A DNA stretch of 12,792 nucleotides from DASTYK01 sp964384585. GTDB taxonomy: Bacteria; Gemmatimonadota; Gemmatimonadetes; Longimicrobiales; RSA9. Location of the stretch: contig CAYLME010000102.1 in assembly GCA_964384585.1 (NCBI GenBank), positions 1 to 12,792 on the forward strand, given 5' to 3'. Below, in pieces: positions 6,499 through 12,792 of the stretch. The notes beneath the pieces are model-generated. The model saw nothing but the letters and a program-made list of their open reading frames with translations, did not search any database and had not been told where the DNA came from. Every line of letters begins with the position of its first letter. Position 1 is the stretch's first letter. The position numbers and the translations under genes are program-made.

Positions 6499-6521
6499 GC
6501 GGGCGGCGCCCTGCCGCCCGC
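6499..6521 (+). terminator. Strong hairpin after the lytic transglycosylase gene
   Basis: GCGGGCGGC (6499-6507) pairs perfectly with GCCGCCCGC (6513-6521) around a five-base loop, starting nine bases past the stop codon. The all-GC 9-bp stem and its position indicate a terminator or 3'-end protector, though no T-tract follows. Confidence 0.6.
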
Positions 6522-6546
6522 GCTCGCGCATGCGCCTTGCACCTGC

Positions 6547-6570
6547 TGCTGCATGACCAATCACGCAGCA
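6547..6570. promoter_or_regulatory. Inverted repeat TGCTGC-N12-GCAGCA before the DJ-1/PfpI gene
   Basis: TGCTGC (6547-6552) and GCAGCA (6565-6570) flank 12 bases and end just before the Shine-Dalgarno AGGAGG (6575-6580) of the next gene. It could be an operator or a leader hairpin. The evidence is only symmetry and position. Confidence 0.25.
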
Positions 6571-6584
6571 ACGCAGGAGGCAGC

Positions 6585-7148
6585 ATGACGAAGAACCTGG
6601 ATGGCAAGCTTGTCGCGGTCCTCATCGAAAACGGTGTAGAGCAGGTGGAACTTACTTCACCGCTCGAGGCACTGCGCGAAGCGGGCGCGGAGGCGGTGAT
6701 CGTCTCTCCGCAGAAGGACCGGGTCAAGGCCTGGAACGAGAAGGACTGGGGTGACTCGTTCGACGTGGACATGAGCCTCGATCGAGCGAATGCCGATGAC
6801 TTCGACGCACTCGTCCTGCCGGGTGGTGTGATGAATCCCGACACGCTTCGTGGAAATGAGCGCGCGGTCGCGTTCACACGCGCGTTCATCGATGCGGGCA
6901 AGCCGGTCGCGGCCATCTGCCATGCGCCGTGGATGCTCGTGGAAGCGGACGTGGTACGCGGTCGGCGCGTCACGTCATATCCGTCGCTCAAAACGGATCT
7001 GCGCAATGCGGGCGCCGAATGGGTCGATGAGTCGGTGGTCGTCGATTCCGGGCTCGTGACCAGCCGCAGGCCGGATGACCTGCCGGATTTCAACCGCAAG
7101 ATGCTCGAGGAGATCGCCGAAGGCGTGCACGCCGGCCAGTCCGCCTGA
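6585..7148 (+). CDS. PfpI/DJ-1 superfamily protein (type 1 glutamine amidotransferase-like), 187 aa
   Basis: The start at 6585 is fixed by GCAGGAGG four bases upstream. The fold signature is clear: KLVAVLIENGVEQVELTSPLEALREAGAEAVIVSP (8-42), a FDALVLPGGVMNPDTLR strand-turn (73-89), and the nucleophile elbow AAICHAPWML (109-118) with Cys112 followed by His113. Glu19 is the likely acidic partner near the cysteine. Members include the PfpI and YraA/YhbO proteins, variously described as proteases, stress chaperones or glyoxalase/deglycase-type enzymes acting on reactive carbonyls; the precise activity is debated. Length is normal. It lacks a signal peptide, so it should be cytosolic. It lies between the transglycosylase and thioesterase genes, both on the same strand, with hairpins or gaps between them, and is probably transcribed alone. 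Confidence 0.94.
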   Translation: MTKNLDGKLVAVLIENGVEQVELTSPLEALREAGAEAVIVSPQKDRVKAWNEKDWGDSFDVDMSLDRANADDFDALVLPGGVMNPDTLRGNERAVAFTRAFIDAGKPVAAICHAPWMLVEADVVRGRRVTSYPSLKTDLRNAGAEWVDESVVVDSGLVTSRRPDDLPDFNRKMLEEIAEGVHAGQSA

Positions 7149-7190
7149 TCGCAGACGGCCGGCGCTGGCTCGCAAGCCGCGCAAACCGTG

Positions 7191-7204
7191 ACCCGTGAGC
7201 GGGT
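7191..7204 (+). terminator. Short hairpin between the PfpI-like and thioesterase genes
   Basis: ACCCG (7191-7195) pairs with CGGGT (7200-7204) around a TGAG loop. It covers the earliest possible start (GTG at 7188) of the next gene, which argues that translation begins farther downstream. It may end the PfpI-like transcript, but it lies 42 bases past that stop and no T-tract follows. Confidence 0.3.
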
Positions 7205-7238
7205 TGCCCGTTCCGTTGCGATGCCGTCATTTGTCCGG

Positions 7239-7682
7239 ATGGACGCGCATGCACTACAGGCGTACCTGCATCGGCACATTCCGGTCTCGCAGGCAATGGG
7301 CATCACGGTGCTGAGCGCATCGCTCGAGACGATCGTACTGCGAGCCGCGCTCGCGCCCAACCTCAACCACCGCAGCACCGCGTTCGGCGGCAGTGTCGCG
7401 TCGCTCGCGGTGCTGGCCGGGTGGAGCCTGCTCCGCCTGGGCCTCGATTCGTTCACGCCTACGCCGCAGATCGTCATCCAGCGCAGCAGCATGGAGTACG
7501 CGGCGCCGATCGAAGCCGATTTCGTGGCGATCTGCCGGCGTCCCGACGGGGCCGTCTGGGAGCGCTTCATGCGCGCATTCGAGCGACGCGGCCGCGGGCG
7601 GCTCGAAGTGCAGGTTGCGGTCGAGGCGGAGGATCGGCCTGCTGCGCACCTGCAAGGCGGGTTCGTCGCACTGCGCTCGTGA
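7239..7682 (+). CDS. YiiD-type C-terminal-domain thioesterase (hotdog fold), 147 aa
   Basis: The sequence matches the YiiD_C putative thioesterase domain, a hotdog fold that would hydrolyse an acyl-CoA or acyl carrier thioester in the cytosol. Diagnostic parts are LQAYLHRHIPVSQAMGI (6-22), PNLNHRSTAFGGSVASLAVLAGW (40-62) with the family's Asn-His and Phe-Gly-Gly core, and a C-terminal strand RLEVQVAVEAEDRPAAHLQGGFVAL (121-145). The domain fills the protein; the acetyltransferase half found in Escherichia coli YiiD is absent. The start is uncertain: ATG 7239 gives a domain-tight N-terminus, while ATG 7221 and GTG 7188 are in frame, and none has a good Shine-Dalgarno. A hairpin over 7188 disfavours the earliest one. 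The substrate is unknown. Its gap to the oxidoreductase gene is 60 bases, so partial co-transcription is possible. Confidence 0.87.
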   Translation: MDAHALQAYLHRHIPVSQAMGITVLSASLETIVLRAALAPNLNHRSTAFGGSVASLAVLAGWSLLRLGLDSFTPTPQIVIQRSSMEYAAPIEADFVAICRRPDGAVWERFMRAFERRGRGRLEVQVAVEAEDRPAAHLQGGFVALRS

Positions 7683-7683
7683 C

Positions 7684-7700
7684 GGCGCAGAGTATGCGCC
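7684..7700 (+). terminator. Hairpin right after the thioesterase gene
   Basis: GGCGCA (7684-7689) pairs with TGCGCC (7695-7700) around GAGTA, beginning one base after the TGA. It could weaken read-through into the oxidoreductase gene. The stem is modest and no T-tract follows. Confidence 0.35.
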
Positions 7701-7742
7701 TGCCCCGGGCTGACCGCTTCCGTTCATCCAGCCAGGAGTCTT

Positions 7743-9074
7743 GTGCAGTCGACCACACGCGAATTGATCGATGCCGTCATCATCGGGGCCGGCGCGCGCG
7801 GTAACCAGGTGTTCGCCGAGCTCATGTGGCGCCACGACACGGGCTGGCGCGTGAGTGCCGTGGTCGAGCCGGATGCGCTGCGCCGCAGCGCGTTCTGCGA
7901 GCGCTACGGGGTTTCCCCGGAACGTTCGTTCGAGAGCATCGACGAGCTGCTCGCGCAGCCCCGGCTCGGCGACGTCGCATTCATCTGTACGCCGGACGTG
8001 ACGCACTACTCGATCTGTGCCCGCGTGTCTGCGGCCGGCTACGACGTACTGCTCGAGAAGCCGATTGCGACGTCACTGCCTGACTGCCTGGCACTGCTGG
8101 ACGTGCAGCGAACGCATCGCAACCGTATATTCGTCGCGCACGTGCTGCGCTATTCGCCCTTCTTCCGCACGCTCAAGGAGATCATCGCGTCCCGTCGCTA
8201 CGGTCTGGTCCGCAACATCCGTCTGACGGAGAACATCGGCCACTGGCATTTCGCGCACAGCTACGTGCGCGGCAGCTGGCGCAGACGCGAGGACAGTGCG
8301 CCCGTCGTGCTGACGAAGAGCTCGCATGATCTCGACCTGATCGCGTGGCTGCTCGAGTTCGATCGCCCGGCGTTCGTCAGCTCATTCGGTACACTCGAGT
8401 ACTTCACGCACGCGAACCAGCCGCCCGAAGCGGCGAGTCGGTGCATGGACTGCATCCTGCGCGAGACCTGCCGCTACAGCGCGACCGAGTTCTACCTGCA
8501 CGAGCGTGCGGGTTGGCCCTACGATGTGGTCGCACCGGCAGAGGCGGGCATCGAGGCGCGTCGCGAGGCACTGCAGACCGGGCCGTACGGTCGCTGCGTC
8601 TGGCAGTCGGACAATGACGTGTGCGACAACCAGACGGTCGCGATCCAGTTCGAGTCCGGCATCCATGCGACGTTCGGGCTCTATGCACTGAGTGCCGACA
8701 ACACGCGGCGCGTGAGCGTGCTCATGGACGCGGCCGAGGTCACCGGCGATCTGCACAGGGGTCTGCTCACCGTGACACCACTGACGGGACGCATCGATGA
8801 CGTGCTTCCCGAGACGATCGAACTGCCAAAGGCCGAGGATCACCACGGCGGCGGCGACTTCATGCTGCTGAAGACGCTGTACGAGCACCTGACTACCGGT
8901 GCGCATGCGCACGTGATGAGTTCGCTCGAGAGCTCGATCGCGAGTCACGTGCTGGCGTTCCTGGCGGACGAGTCGCGACTGAGGGGCGGTTCGCCCATGC
9001 CGGTACCGGCGATCTTCCAGCTTTCGGGCATGGGAATGCAGGACGATGACAGGGGCGCAGCGTGGAACGTGTAG
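7743..9074 (+). CDS. Gfo/Idh/MocA-family NAD(P)-dependent oxidoreductase with a Cys cluster, 443 aa
   Basis: These enzymes oxidise or reduce sugars, inositols and sugar derivatives using NAD(P). The GTG start follows CCAGGAG with a four-base spacer. The Rossmann part contains AVIIGAGARG (11-20), Glu42 after the second strand, the family motif EKP (105-107) and KSSHDLDLI (192-200), whose Lys and His lie where catalytic residues occur. The C-terminal part carries Cys234, Cys237 and Cys243 (CxxCx5C), then Cys285 and Cys294 before DNQTVAIQFESG. A similar RC-CxxCxxxxxCxYSA segment occurs, as I recall, in a subset of this family and might bind metal. A Gly-rich HHGGGDF (367-373) follows. There is no signal peptide, so it is cytosolic. 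It overlaps the HAD phosphatase gene by 13 bases, which couples it to the solute pathway, though its substrate is unknown. Confidence 0.93.
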   Translation: MQSTTRELIDAVIIGAGARGNQVFAELMWRHDTGWRVSAVVEPDALRRSAFCERYGVSPERSFESIDELLAQPRLGDVAFICTPDVTHYSICARVSAAGYDVLLEKPIATSLPDCLALLDVQRTHRNRIFVAHVLRYSPFFRTLKEIIASRRYGLVRNIRLTENIGHWHFAHSYVRGSWRRREDSAPVVLTKSSHDLDLIAWLLEFDRPAFVSSFGTLEYFTHANQPPEAASRCMDCILRETCRYSATEFYLHERAGWPYDVVAPAEAGIEARREALQTGPYGRCVWQSDNDVCDNQTVAIQFESGIHATFGLYALSADNTRRVSVLMDAAEVTGDLHRGLLTVTPLTGRIDDVLPETIELPKAEDHHGGGDFMLLKTLYEHLTTGAHAHVMSSLESSIASHVLAFLADESRLRGGSPMPVPAIFQLSGMGMQDDDRGAAWNV

Positions 9075-9880
9075 CGGTGCGTCACGTTCTCGCGTCGGAC
9101 CTGGACGGCACGCTGGCAGACGGCAGTGAGAAAGCACGCCGTGCGCTGGTCGAATGGATCGAGGCACGCGACGACGCCCGTCTCGTCTACGTCACCGGCC
9201 GTACGCCCGGCTCGGCGCGCGAGCTGATGGAGCGCGCGTCGCTGCCTGCACCGGACGTGCTTATCGCTGATGTCGGAACGACCGTGCTCGAGGGGCCGTC
9301 GTTCGAGCCGATCACCGCGATCCAGGCCGAGATCGAACGCGACTGGCCGGGCGCGCACGTGGTGCGCGAGCGGCTGGCACCGATGACGCCGCTCAGGCTG
9401 CAGGAGATCGATGCATCACGCCGCGTATCCTGGTGGATCGAGCCGGTGCGGCAGCGGCGGGCGGCCGGGCACGATCCGTTCGCGGCGCGTGCGCCGGATG
9501 ATGCATCCATGCTGGCGGATGCGGTGCGCATCGCGGCCGAGATCGGTGCCGAGGCCGCAGAGCGGCTCACACCCCTCGCCGTGGATGTGCTCGTGTCGGC
9601 AAACGTGTTCCTGGACGTGCTGCCACGCGGCGTCAACAAGGGCAGCACGCTGCTGCGCGTACTCGAGTGGCTCGACGCTGATCCTGCGAGCTGCGTCGTC
9701 GCGGGCGATTCGCTCAACGATCTCGCGCTGTTCGCGACCGGGCTGCGTGGCATCGTCGTCGGCAACTGCGAACCGGCGCTGGCAGAGATGGTGAAAGGGA
9801 TGGTCCGGGTGTACCGCGCGCAGGAGAGCGGTGCAGGCGGTGTACTCGAAGGCTTGCGTCACCACGGCTGGTTCGATTGA
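9062..9880 (+). CDS. HAD-superfamily sugar-phosphate phosphatase, probable glucosylglycerol-phosphate phosphatase
   Basis: This 272-aa HAD phosphatase of the sucrose-phosphatase/Cof-like (C2B cap) type has all four motifs: I, DLDGT (13-17, with nucleophile Asp13 and acid/base Asp15); II, Thr45 in VTGR; III, Lys193 in NKG; IV, GDSLND (215-220, with Asp216 and Asp220 binding Mg). The ending GAGGVLEGLRHHGWF is typical of sucrose-phosphatase-like proteins. Its gene precedes the GgpS-like gene by 38 bases, so the likely substrate is glucosylglycerol phosphate. In some gamma-proteobacteria a HAD domain is fused to the N-terminus of GgpS (GgpPS); here the two are separate genes in the same order. 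The GTG start overlaps the oxidoreductase gene by 13 bases with only a weak AGGGG; GTG 9077 is an alternative. Sucrose, trehalose or mannosylglycerate phosphate remain possible substrates. Confidence 0.9.
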   Translation: MERVAVRHVLASDLDGTLADGSEKARRALVEWIEARDDARLVYVTGRTPGSARELMERASLPAPDVLIADVGTTVLEGPSFEPITAIQAEIERDWPGAHVVRERLAPMTPLRLQEIDASRRVSWWIEPVRQRRAAGHDPFAARAPDDASMLADAVRIAAEIGAEAAERLTPLAVDVLVSANVFLDVLPRGVNKGSTLLRVLEWLDADPASCVVAGDSLNDLALFATGLRGIVVGNCEPALAEMVKGMVRVYRAQESGAGGVLEGLRHHGWFD

Positions 9881-9906
9881 GCGAACCGTTGCGCGCGATG
9901 TGGCAG

Positions 9907-9916
9907 GGAGGAGGAG
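9907..9916 (+). promoter_or_regulatory. Ribosome binding site fixing the ggpS start
   Basis: GGAGGAGGAG ends two bases before the ATG at 9919. It favours that start over the in-frame TTG at 9877, which overlaps the phosphatase stop codon, and the ATG at 9898. The protein from 9919 begins MHGGSDFIVLSHREPY, matching where GgpS proteins start. Confidence 0.8.
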
Positions 9917-9918
9917 CT

Positions 9919-11406
9919 ATGCACGGGGGCAGTGATTTCATCGTGCTGTCGCACCGGGAACCGTACCAGGAGCACACCACGCCCGAGGGTGAGGTGGTGC
10001 TGCGTCGCAAGACGAATGGTGTGTTCACGACCCTGGACTCGGTCATGCGACAGAAGCGCGGCACATGGATCGCATGGCGCGAGCACGAGGGCGAGGGCGA
10101 GTTCGTGTCGCATGTGCGTGTGCCGGAGGCGGACCACCCGTCCGCCTACAATGTGCGCCGCATCCCGCTGACACCCGACGAGGCACGCCGCTTCTACTAC
10201 GACTTCACATCCACTGCACTCTGGCCGGTCCTCTTCTCGCTGCTCGATCGTGCTCGGTTCACCGCCGAAGCATGGGAGACGTATCAGCGCGTGAACCGCA
10301 TGTTCACGGATGCCGTATGCGAAGAAGCGGCACCCGACGCTCTCGTCTGGGTGAACGACTTCCACCTCATGCTCACGCCGCGCATGATCAAGGAGCGCCG
10401 CCCCGATCTCCGGCTTGCGCTCTTCCTGCACACCACGTTTCCACCGCCGGACGTGTTCGGCATCCTGCCATGGCGGGAAGAGCTGCTCGACGGTCTGCTG
10501 CACCTCGACCTGATCGGCTTCCACATCGCGTCCTATGCACAGAACTTTGCCGACACGGCCGAACGCTTCATGAATGCGGAAGTCACGGCTGTCGAGGAGA
10601 CGACGCTCGTGAAACACGGGCCTGCCGTCGCGGTGCCGCGCTACCCGCGCACGCTGCGCTACGGTGAGCGCCGCATCGAGCTGGGCGAGTTCCCGGTCGG
10701 CGCCGACGTCGAGTACTTCACGAACGAGGCGCAGTCGGCAACGACCAAGCATGCGGCCGAAGAGGTCAGGGAGCGGACCGGCGCAGATACGATCATCGTC
10801 TCGGCCGAGCGGCTCGATTACGTGAAGGGCGTGCTGGAGCGGCTCGAATGCTTCGAGCGCTACCTCGAGCGGCATCCGGAACGGCACGGCAACGTCTCCT
10901 TCATCCAGATCGCGGTGCCGACCCGCACCGGGATGGAGGAGTTCCAGGCCATGCGGCGCCAGGTCGAGGAGGCCGTGGGTCGCATCAACGGGCGCTTCGG
11001 CGGGCTGGAATGGCAGCCGGTCCTGCATCTTTACGGCTCGCTCGACCGTCCCGAGCTGGTTGGCCTTTATGTTGCCGCAGACATCGCCTGGGTCACACCC
11101 CTCCGCGATGGCCTGAACCTGGTCGCGAAGGAGTACGTCGCCGCGCAGATCGGCGGGACGGGCGCGCTCATCCTGTCCGAGTTCGCAGGCGCGGCCGCGG
11201 AGCTGCGTGGTGCGATCCTGACGAACCCCTATTCGCCCGATGACATGGATCGCGCGCTCGAGGACGCGATGGACATGGATGAGGGCGAGCGGACCGGCCG
11301 CATGCTGATGCTGCGCGACCGTGTCCTGTCATGGGACGTGCACCGCTGGTCGCAGGCATTCCTGAACGCGGCAGAGCGTGCCGGCGCAGCGGCAGCCGGG
11401 ACATGA
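9919..11406 (+). CDS. ggpS: Glucosylglycerol-phosphate synthase (GT20 family)
   Basis: GgpS transfers glucose from ADP-glucose to glycerol 3-phosphate, giving glucosylglycerol phosphate, the first step to the osmolyte glucosylglycerol. This 495-aa protein has the GT20 (OtsA-like) fold but looks closer to cyanobacterial GgpS: an N-terminal SHREPY (11-16, recalled as YHREPY in Synechocystis), TNGVFTTLDS, TWIAW, WPVLFS, FPPPDVFGILPWRE, FHIASYAQNF, FPVGADVE and LILSEFAGAAAEL. Catalytic GT20 positions are kept: Asp147 in NDFHL, His171, Arg298 and Lys303 in ERLDYVKG, Asp397 and Glu405 in LRDGLNLVAKEY. OtsA normally begins with an SNR motif and a glycine loop, both altered here. Automated pipelines may call it trehalose-6-phosphate synthase. 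The upstream phosphatase supplies step two. The assignment as GgpS is by remembered similarity, not alignment. Confidence 0.87.
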   Translation: MHGGSDFIVLSHREPYQEHTTPEGEVVLRRKTNGVFTTLDSVMRQKRGTWIAWREHEGEGEFVSHVRVPEADHPSAYNVRRIPLTPDEARRFYYDFTSTALWPVLFSLLDRARFTAEAWETYQRVNRMFTDAVCEEAAPDALVWVNDFHLMLTPRMIKERRPDLRLALFLHTTFPPPDVFGILPWREELLDGLLHLDLIGFHIASYAQNFADTAERFMNAEVTAVEETTLVKHGPAVAVPRYPRTLRYGERRIELGEFPVGADVEYFTNEAQSATTKHAAEEVRERTGADTIIVSAERLDYVKGVLERLECFERYLERHPERHGNVSFIQIAVPTRTGMEEFQAMRRQVEEAVGRINGRFGGLEWQPVLHLYGSLDRPELVGLYVAADIAWVTPLRDGLNLVAKEYVAAQIGGTGALILSEFAGAAAELRGAILTNPYSPDDMDRALEDAMDMDEGERTGRMLMLRDRVLSWDVHRWSQAFLNAAERAGAAAAGT

Positions 11407-11423
11407 TCGTGCATGAGGAGCGC

Positions 11424-11451
11424 TGCACCGAGCGCGCTGGCTGCCGGTGCA
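11424..11451 (+). terminator. Hairpin after ggpS
   Basis: TGCACCG (11424-11430) pairs with CGGTGCA (11445-11451) around a 14-base loop that contains the palindrome AGCGCGCT. It lies 17 bases past the ggpS stop and 57 bases before the next start. No T-tract follows. It may separate ggpS from the membrane-protein gene, or modulate read-through. Confidence 0.45.
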
Positions 11452-11508
11452 TCACGTCACTTTCGATCCTGAGCACGAGGTACCACATCAACTGAACCGG
11501 GAGGAAGC

Positions 11509-12495
11509 ATGGCGAACACGCGGAGCTGGGTACGGAGCGGCATGATCGCAGGCGCCGTCGCGGCAGTCGTCGTGGCTGTCTGGTTCCTCGGGATCGACAT
11601 GCTCGCCGGCGAGGCGTTCCGCACACCGGCGTTCCTGGCCGGCGCACTGTTCGGCGCCGACGTGCCGGACTTCGGGGCCGGCTCGATCGCGCTGTATACG
11701 GTGATTCACTTCGCCGTCTTCGCCGTGCTCGGCGTGGCCGTCGCATGGGTGCTGGACAGGCTCGACGTCGCGCCGCCCGTGCTGCTCGGTATCGCCCTCG
11801 GCTTCCTGCTGTTCGATCTGATCTTCTACGGCAGCGTGATCGTCACGGGCGTTGACGTGATCCGGTCGCTCGGCTGGCCGGCCCTGCTCGCGGGCAATCT
11901 GATCGCCGGTATCGTACTCATGGTGATGCTGACCATGCTGGGTGTCGCGCGGCCGGTCAGCTGGTCCGAAGCGCTCGAGTCGTGGGGCGCGATCCGCGAG
12001 GGTGTGATTGCAGGGCTCATCGGCGCCGTCGCGGTGGCGCTGTGGTTCCTGGTTGTGGACCTCGTGCAGGGCCGGGTACTGTTCACGCCGGCCGCGATCG
12101 GGTCGGCACTGATCGGTGGTGCGCGCGCCGCCTCCGAAGTGGACGTCACCGCACTGACCGTGCTCTCGTACTCGATCGTGCACGTGTTCGCGTTCGTCGT
12201 GACAGGGCTGGTGGCAGCGTCCGTGCTGCGCACGGCGGAGCGCACGTCGAGTGTGGTGCTGATCGGCGGCGTGCTCCTCTTCTTCACGTTCGAGGCATTC
12301 TCGATCGGGCTGCTCGCGATTCTCTCGCAGTGGCTGTTCGACGCGCTGTCATGGTGGAGCATTGCGGTGGCGAACCTGGTCGCTGCGCTCGCAATGGGTA
12401 CGTACCTGGCGCGCAGGCACTCCGCGCTGCTGAGCGATTTCCGCGACCGGGACGCGGAGGAGCGTTTCGACCAGCCGCCGCTGCCGGCACGCTAG
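11509..12495 (+). CDS. Integral membrane protein with two homologous four-helix halves, 328 aa
   Basis: The start follows CGGGAGGAAG. Eight hydrophobic segments are visible: about 11-30, 58-82, 88-113, 123-146, then 164-185, 214-240, 248-275 and 282-302. The halves resemble each other: GMIAGAVAAVVVAVWFLGID (11-30) matches GVIAGLIGAVAVALWFLVVD (165-184), TPAFLAGALFG matches TPAAIGSALIG, VIHFAVFAVLG matches IVHVFAFVVTG, and a Trp-containing turn with Asn-Leu (N130, N289) recurs before the fourth helix of each half. This implies an internal duplication with an offset of about 154-159 residues. The tail (303-328) is charged. I know no family for it. It follows ggpS by 102 bases with a hairpin between, so a link to solute accumulation or membrane stress is possible but unproven. 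Confidence 0.88.
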   Translation: MANTRSWVRSGMIAGAVAAVVVAVWFLGIDMLAGEAFRTPAFLAGALFGADVPDFGAGSIALYTVIHFAVFAVLGVAVAWVLDRLDVAPPVLLGIALGFLLFDLIFYGSVIVTGVDVIRSLGWPALLAGNLIAGIVLMVMLTMLGVARPVSWSEALESWGAIREGVIAGLIGAVAVALWFLVVDLVQGRVLFTPAAIGSALIGGARAASEVDVTALTVLSYSIVHVFAFVVTGLVAASVLRTAERTSSVVLIGGVLLFFTFEAFSIGLLAILSQWLFDALSWWSIAVANLVAALAMGTYLARRHSALLSDFRDRDAEERFDQPPLPAR

Positions 12496-12535
12496 TGTTC
12501 TGAATCAGGGGTCCGGCGAGTATCTCTGAATGCCA

Positions 12536-12553
12536 CCGGATACTTTGATCCGG
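12536..12553. other. Inverted repeat CCGGAT-N6-ATCCGG
   Basis: A perfect 6-bp stem (12536-12541 with 12548-12553) encloses ACTTTG, 40 bases after the membrane-protein stop. It could be a weak terminator for that gene or an operator for the lipoprotein gene ahead. Neither can be decided from sequence. Confidence 0.35.
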
Positions 12554-12605
12554 AGCACGGAGAGTCGACACGGTGCAGGGAATGCGCCGACGGTCGCCGC
12601 TGTTC

Positions 12606-12619
12606 GAACGACGTCGTTC
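12606..12619. promoter_or_regulatory. 14-bp perfect palindrome upstream of the partial lipoprotein gene
   Basis: GAACGACGTCGTTC is its own reverse complement and lies 61 bases before the ATG of the partial lipoprotein gene. The continuous dyad and its promoter-proximal place suggest a dimeric regulator site. No known operator consensus is recognised. Confidence 0.3.
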
Positions 12620-12680
12620 ATGGCGGTCGCGGGCGCCCGATGCGTTCGGCGATCGCACCCTTTCCGGGCAGGAGGATCCA

Positions 12681-12792
12681 ATGAAAGCGGTTGTCGTGAT
12701 GCTGGCGACGATCTTCATGGTTGCTGCATGCAGTGCGGGTACGGCACCGCGCGCGACGGGCGCCGCAGGCACGGCGTCGGGTCCGACGCGGG
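12681..12792 (+). CDS. Lipoprotein, N-terminal 37 codons (continues past the window)
   Basis: The ATG follows CAGGAGGATCC, a strong Shine-Dalgarno. The visible protein starts MKAVVVMLATIFMVAACSAG: one Lys, a hydrophobic core, and the lipobox VAAC with Cys17 as the lipidated residue. The beginning of the mature part is a low-complexity Gly/Ala/Thr/Pro/Ser linker (17-37), probably a flexible tether from the membrane to a domain beyond the window. The function cannot be known from this fragment. The 185 bases upstream hold two inverted repeats and no gene. Confidence 0.85.
   Translation, partial: MKAVVVMLATIFMVAACSAGTAPRATGAAGTASGPTR

Noticed and set aside
4858..6564. A 568-codon open frame on the minus strand across the SnoaL-like and transglycosylase genes
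   Set aside because: It is antisense to two genes with clear family motifs, and its product is Arg/His-rich without any recognisable domain. Long antisense frames are expected in GC-rich coding DNA.
6374..7570. A 398-codon minus-strand frame opposite the PfpI-like and thioesterase genes
   Set aside because: It is Ser/Arg/Thr-rich and crosses two intergenic regions with hairpins; the opposite strand carries recognisable proteins.
9859..11028. A 389-codon minus-strand frame opposite ggpS
   Set aside because: It is a shadow of ggpS, with biased composition and no domain. The plus-strand gene is supported by catalytic motifs and a strong ribosome binding site.
9919..11406. Calling the GT20 gene otsA (trehalose-6-phosphate synthase)
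   Set aside because: The N-terminal HREPY motif and several internal stretches fit GgpS better. OtsA remains possible until a tree is made.

Overview
The window is GC-rich, densely coding bacterial chromosome. It carries 13 intact or partial protein genes, two tRNA genes and one gene remnant. Most genes start behind clear Shine-Dalgarno sequences and run in short operons. The best lineage guess is Gemmatimonadota. This rests on GC-rich codon use, small orphan lipoproteins with an Ala-Ala-Cys lipobox followed by Asp/Thr/Ala/Pro/Gly-rich stretches, and lone HxlR and MocR-type regulators. It is an inference from style; no marker gene proves it.

Left end (1-322): the 3' part of tRNA-Glu(CUC), a 19-nt copy of the 5' end of a tRNA-Val gene, the complete tRNA-Val(CAC), and a strong hairpin that probably ends the tRNA transcript.

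Minus-strand block (323-4731): an unrecognised 142-aa protein; a cupin whose ATG directly follows the stop codon of a MocR-type (GntR helix-turn-helix plus aminotransferase-fold) regulator; a short rhodanese-like N-terminal remnant in front of the regulator; a 208-aa lipoprotein with four mature cysteines; and an HxlR-family regulator. The HxlR gene diverges from a plus-strand SnoaL-like gene, the usual arrangement for a regulator and its target.

Plus-strand block (4837-12792): the SnoaL-like protein, an MltD-like lytic transglycosylase, a PfpI/DJ-1-type protein, a YiiD-type hotdog thioesterase, then a compact cluster of a Gfo/Idh/MocA oxidoreductase, a HAD sugar-phosphate phosphatase and a GT20 glycosyltransferase that resembles glucosylglycerol-phosphate synthase (GgpS) more than trehalose-6-phosphate synthase. 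An internally duplicated eight-helix membrane protein and the start of another lipoprotein follow.

The most coherent system is the oxidoreductase-phosphatase-GgpS cluster (7743-11406). The oxidoreductase and phosphatase genes overlap by 13 bases and ggpS follows after 38 bases. GgpS would join ADP-glucose and glycerol 3-phosphate, and the HAD enzyme would remove the phosphate to give the compatible solute glucosylglycerol. The coupled dehydrogenase has no role in the known pathway and may make or modify a related solute. Many genes are followed by GC-rich hairpins without a T-tract.
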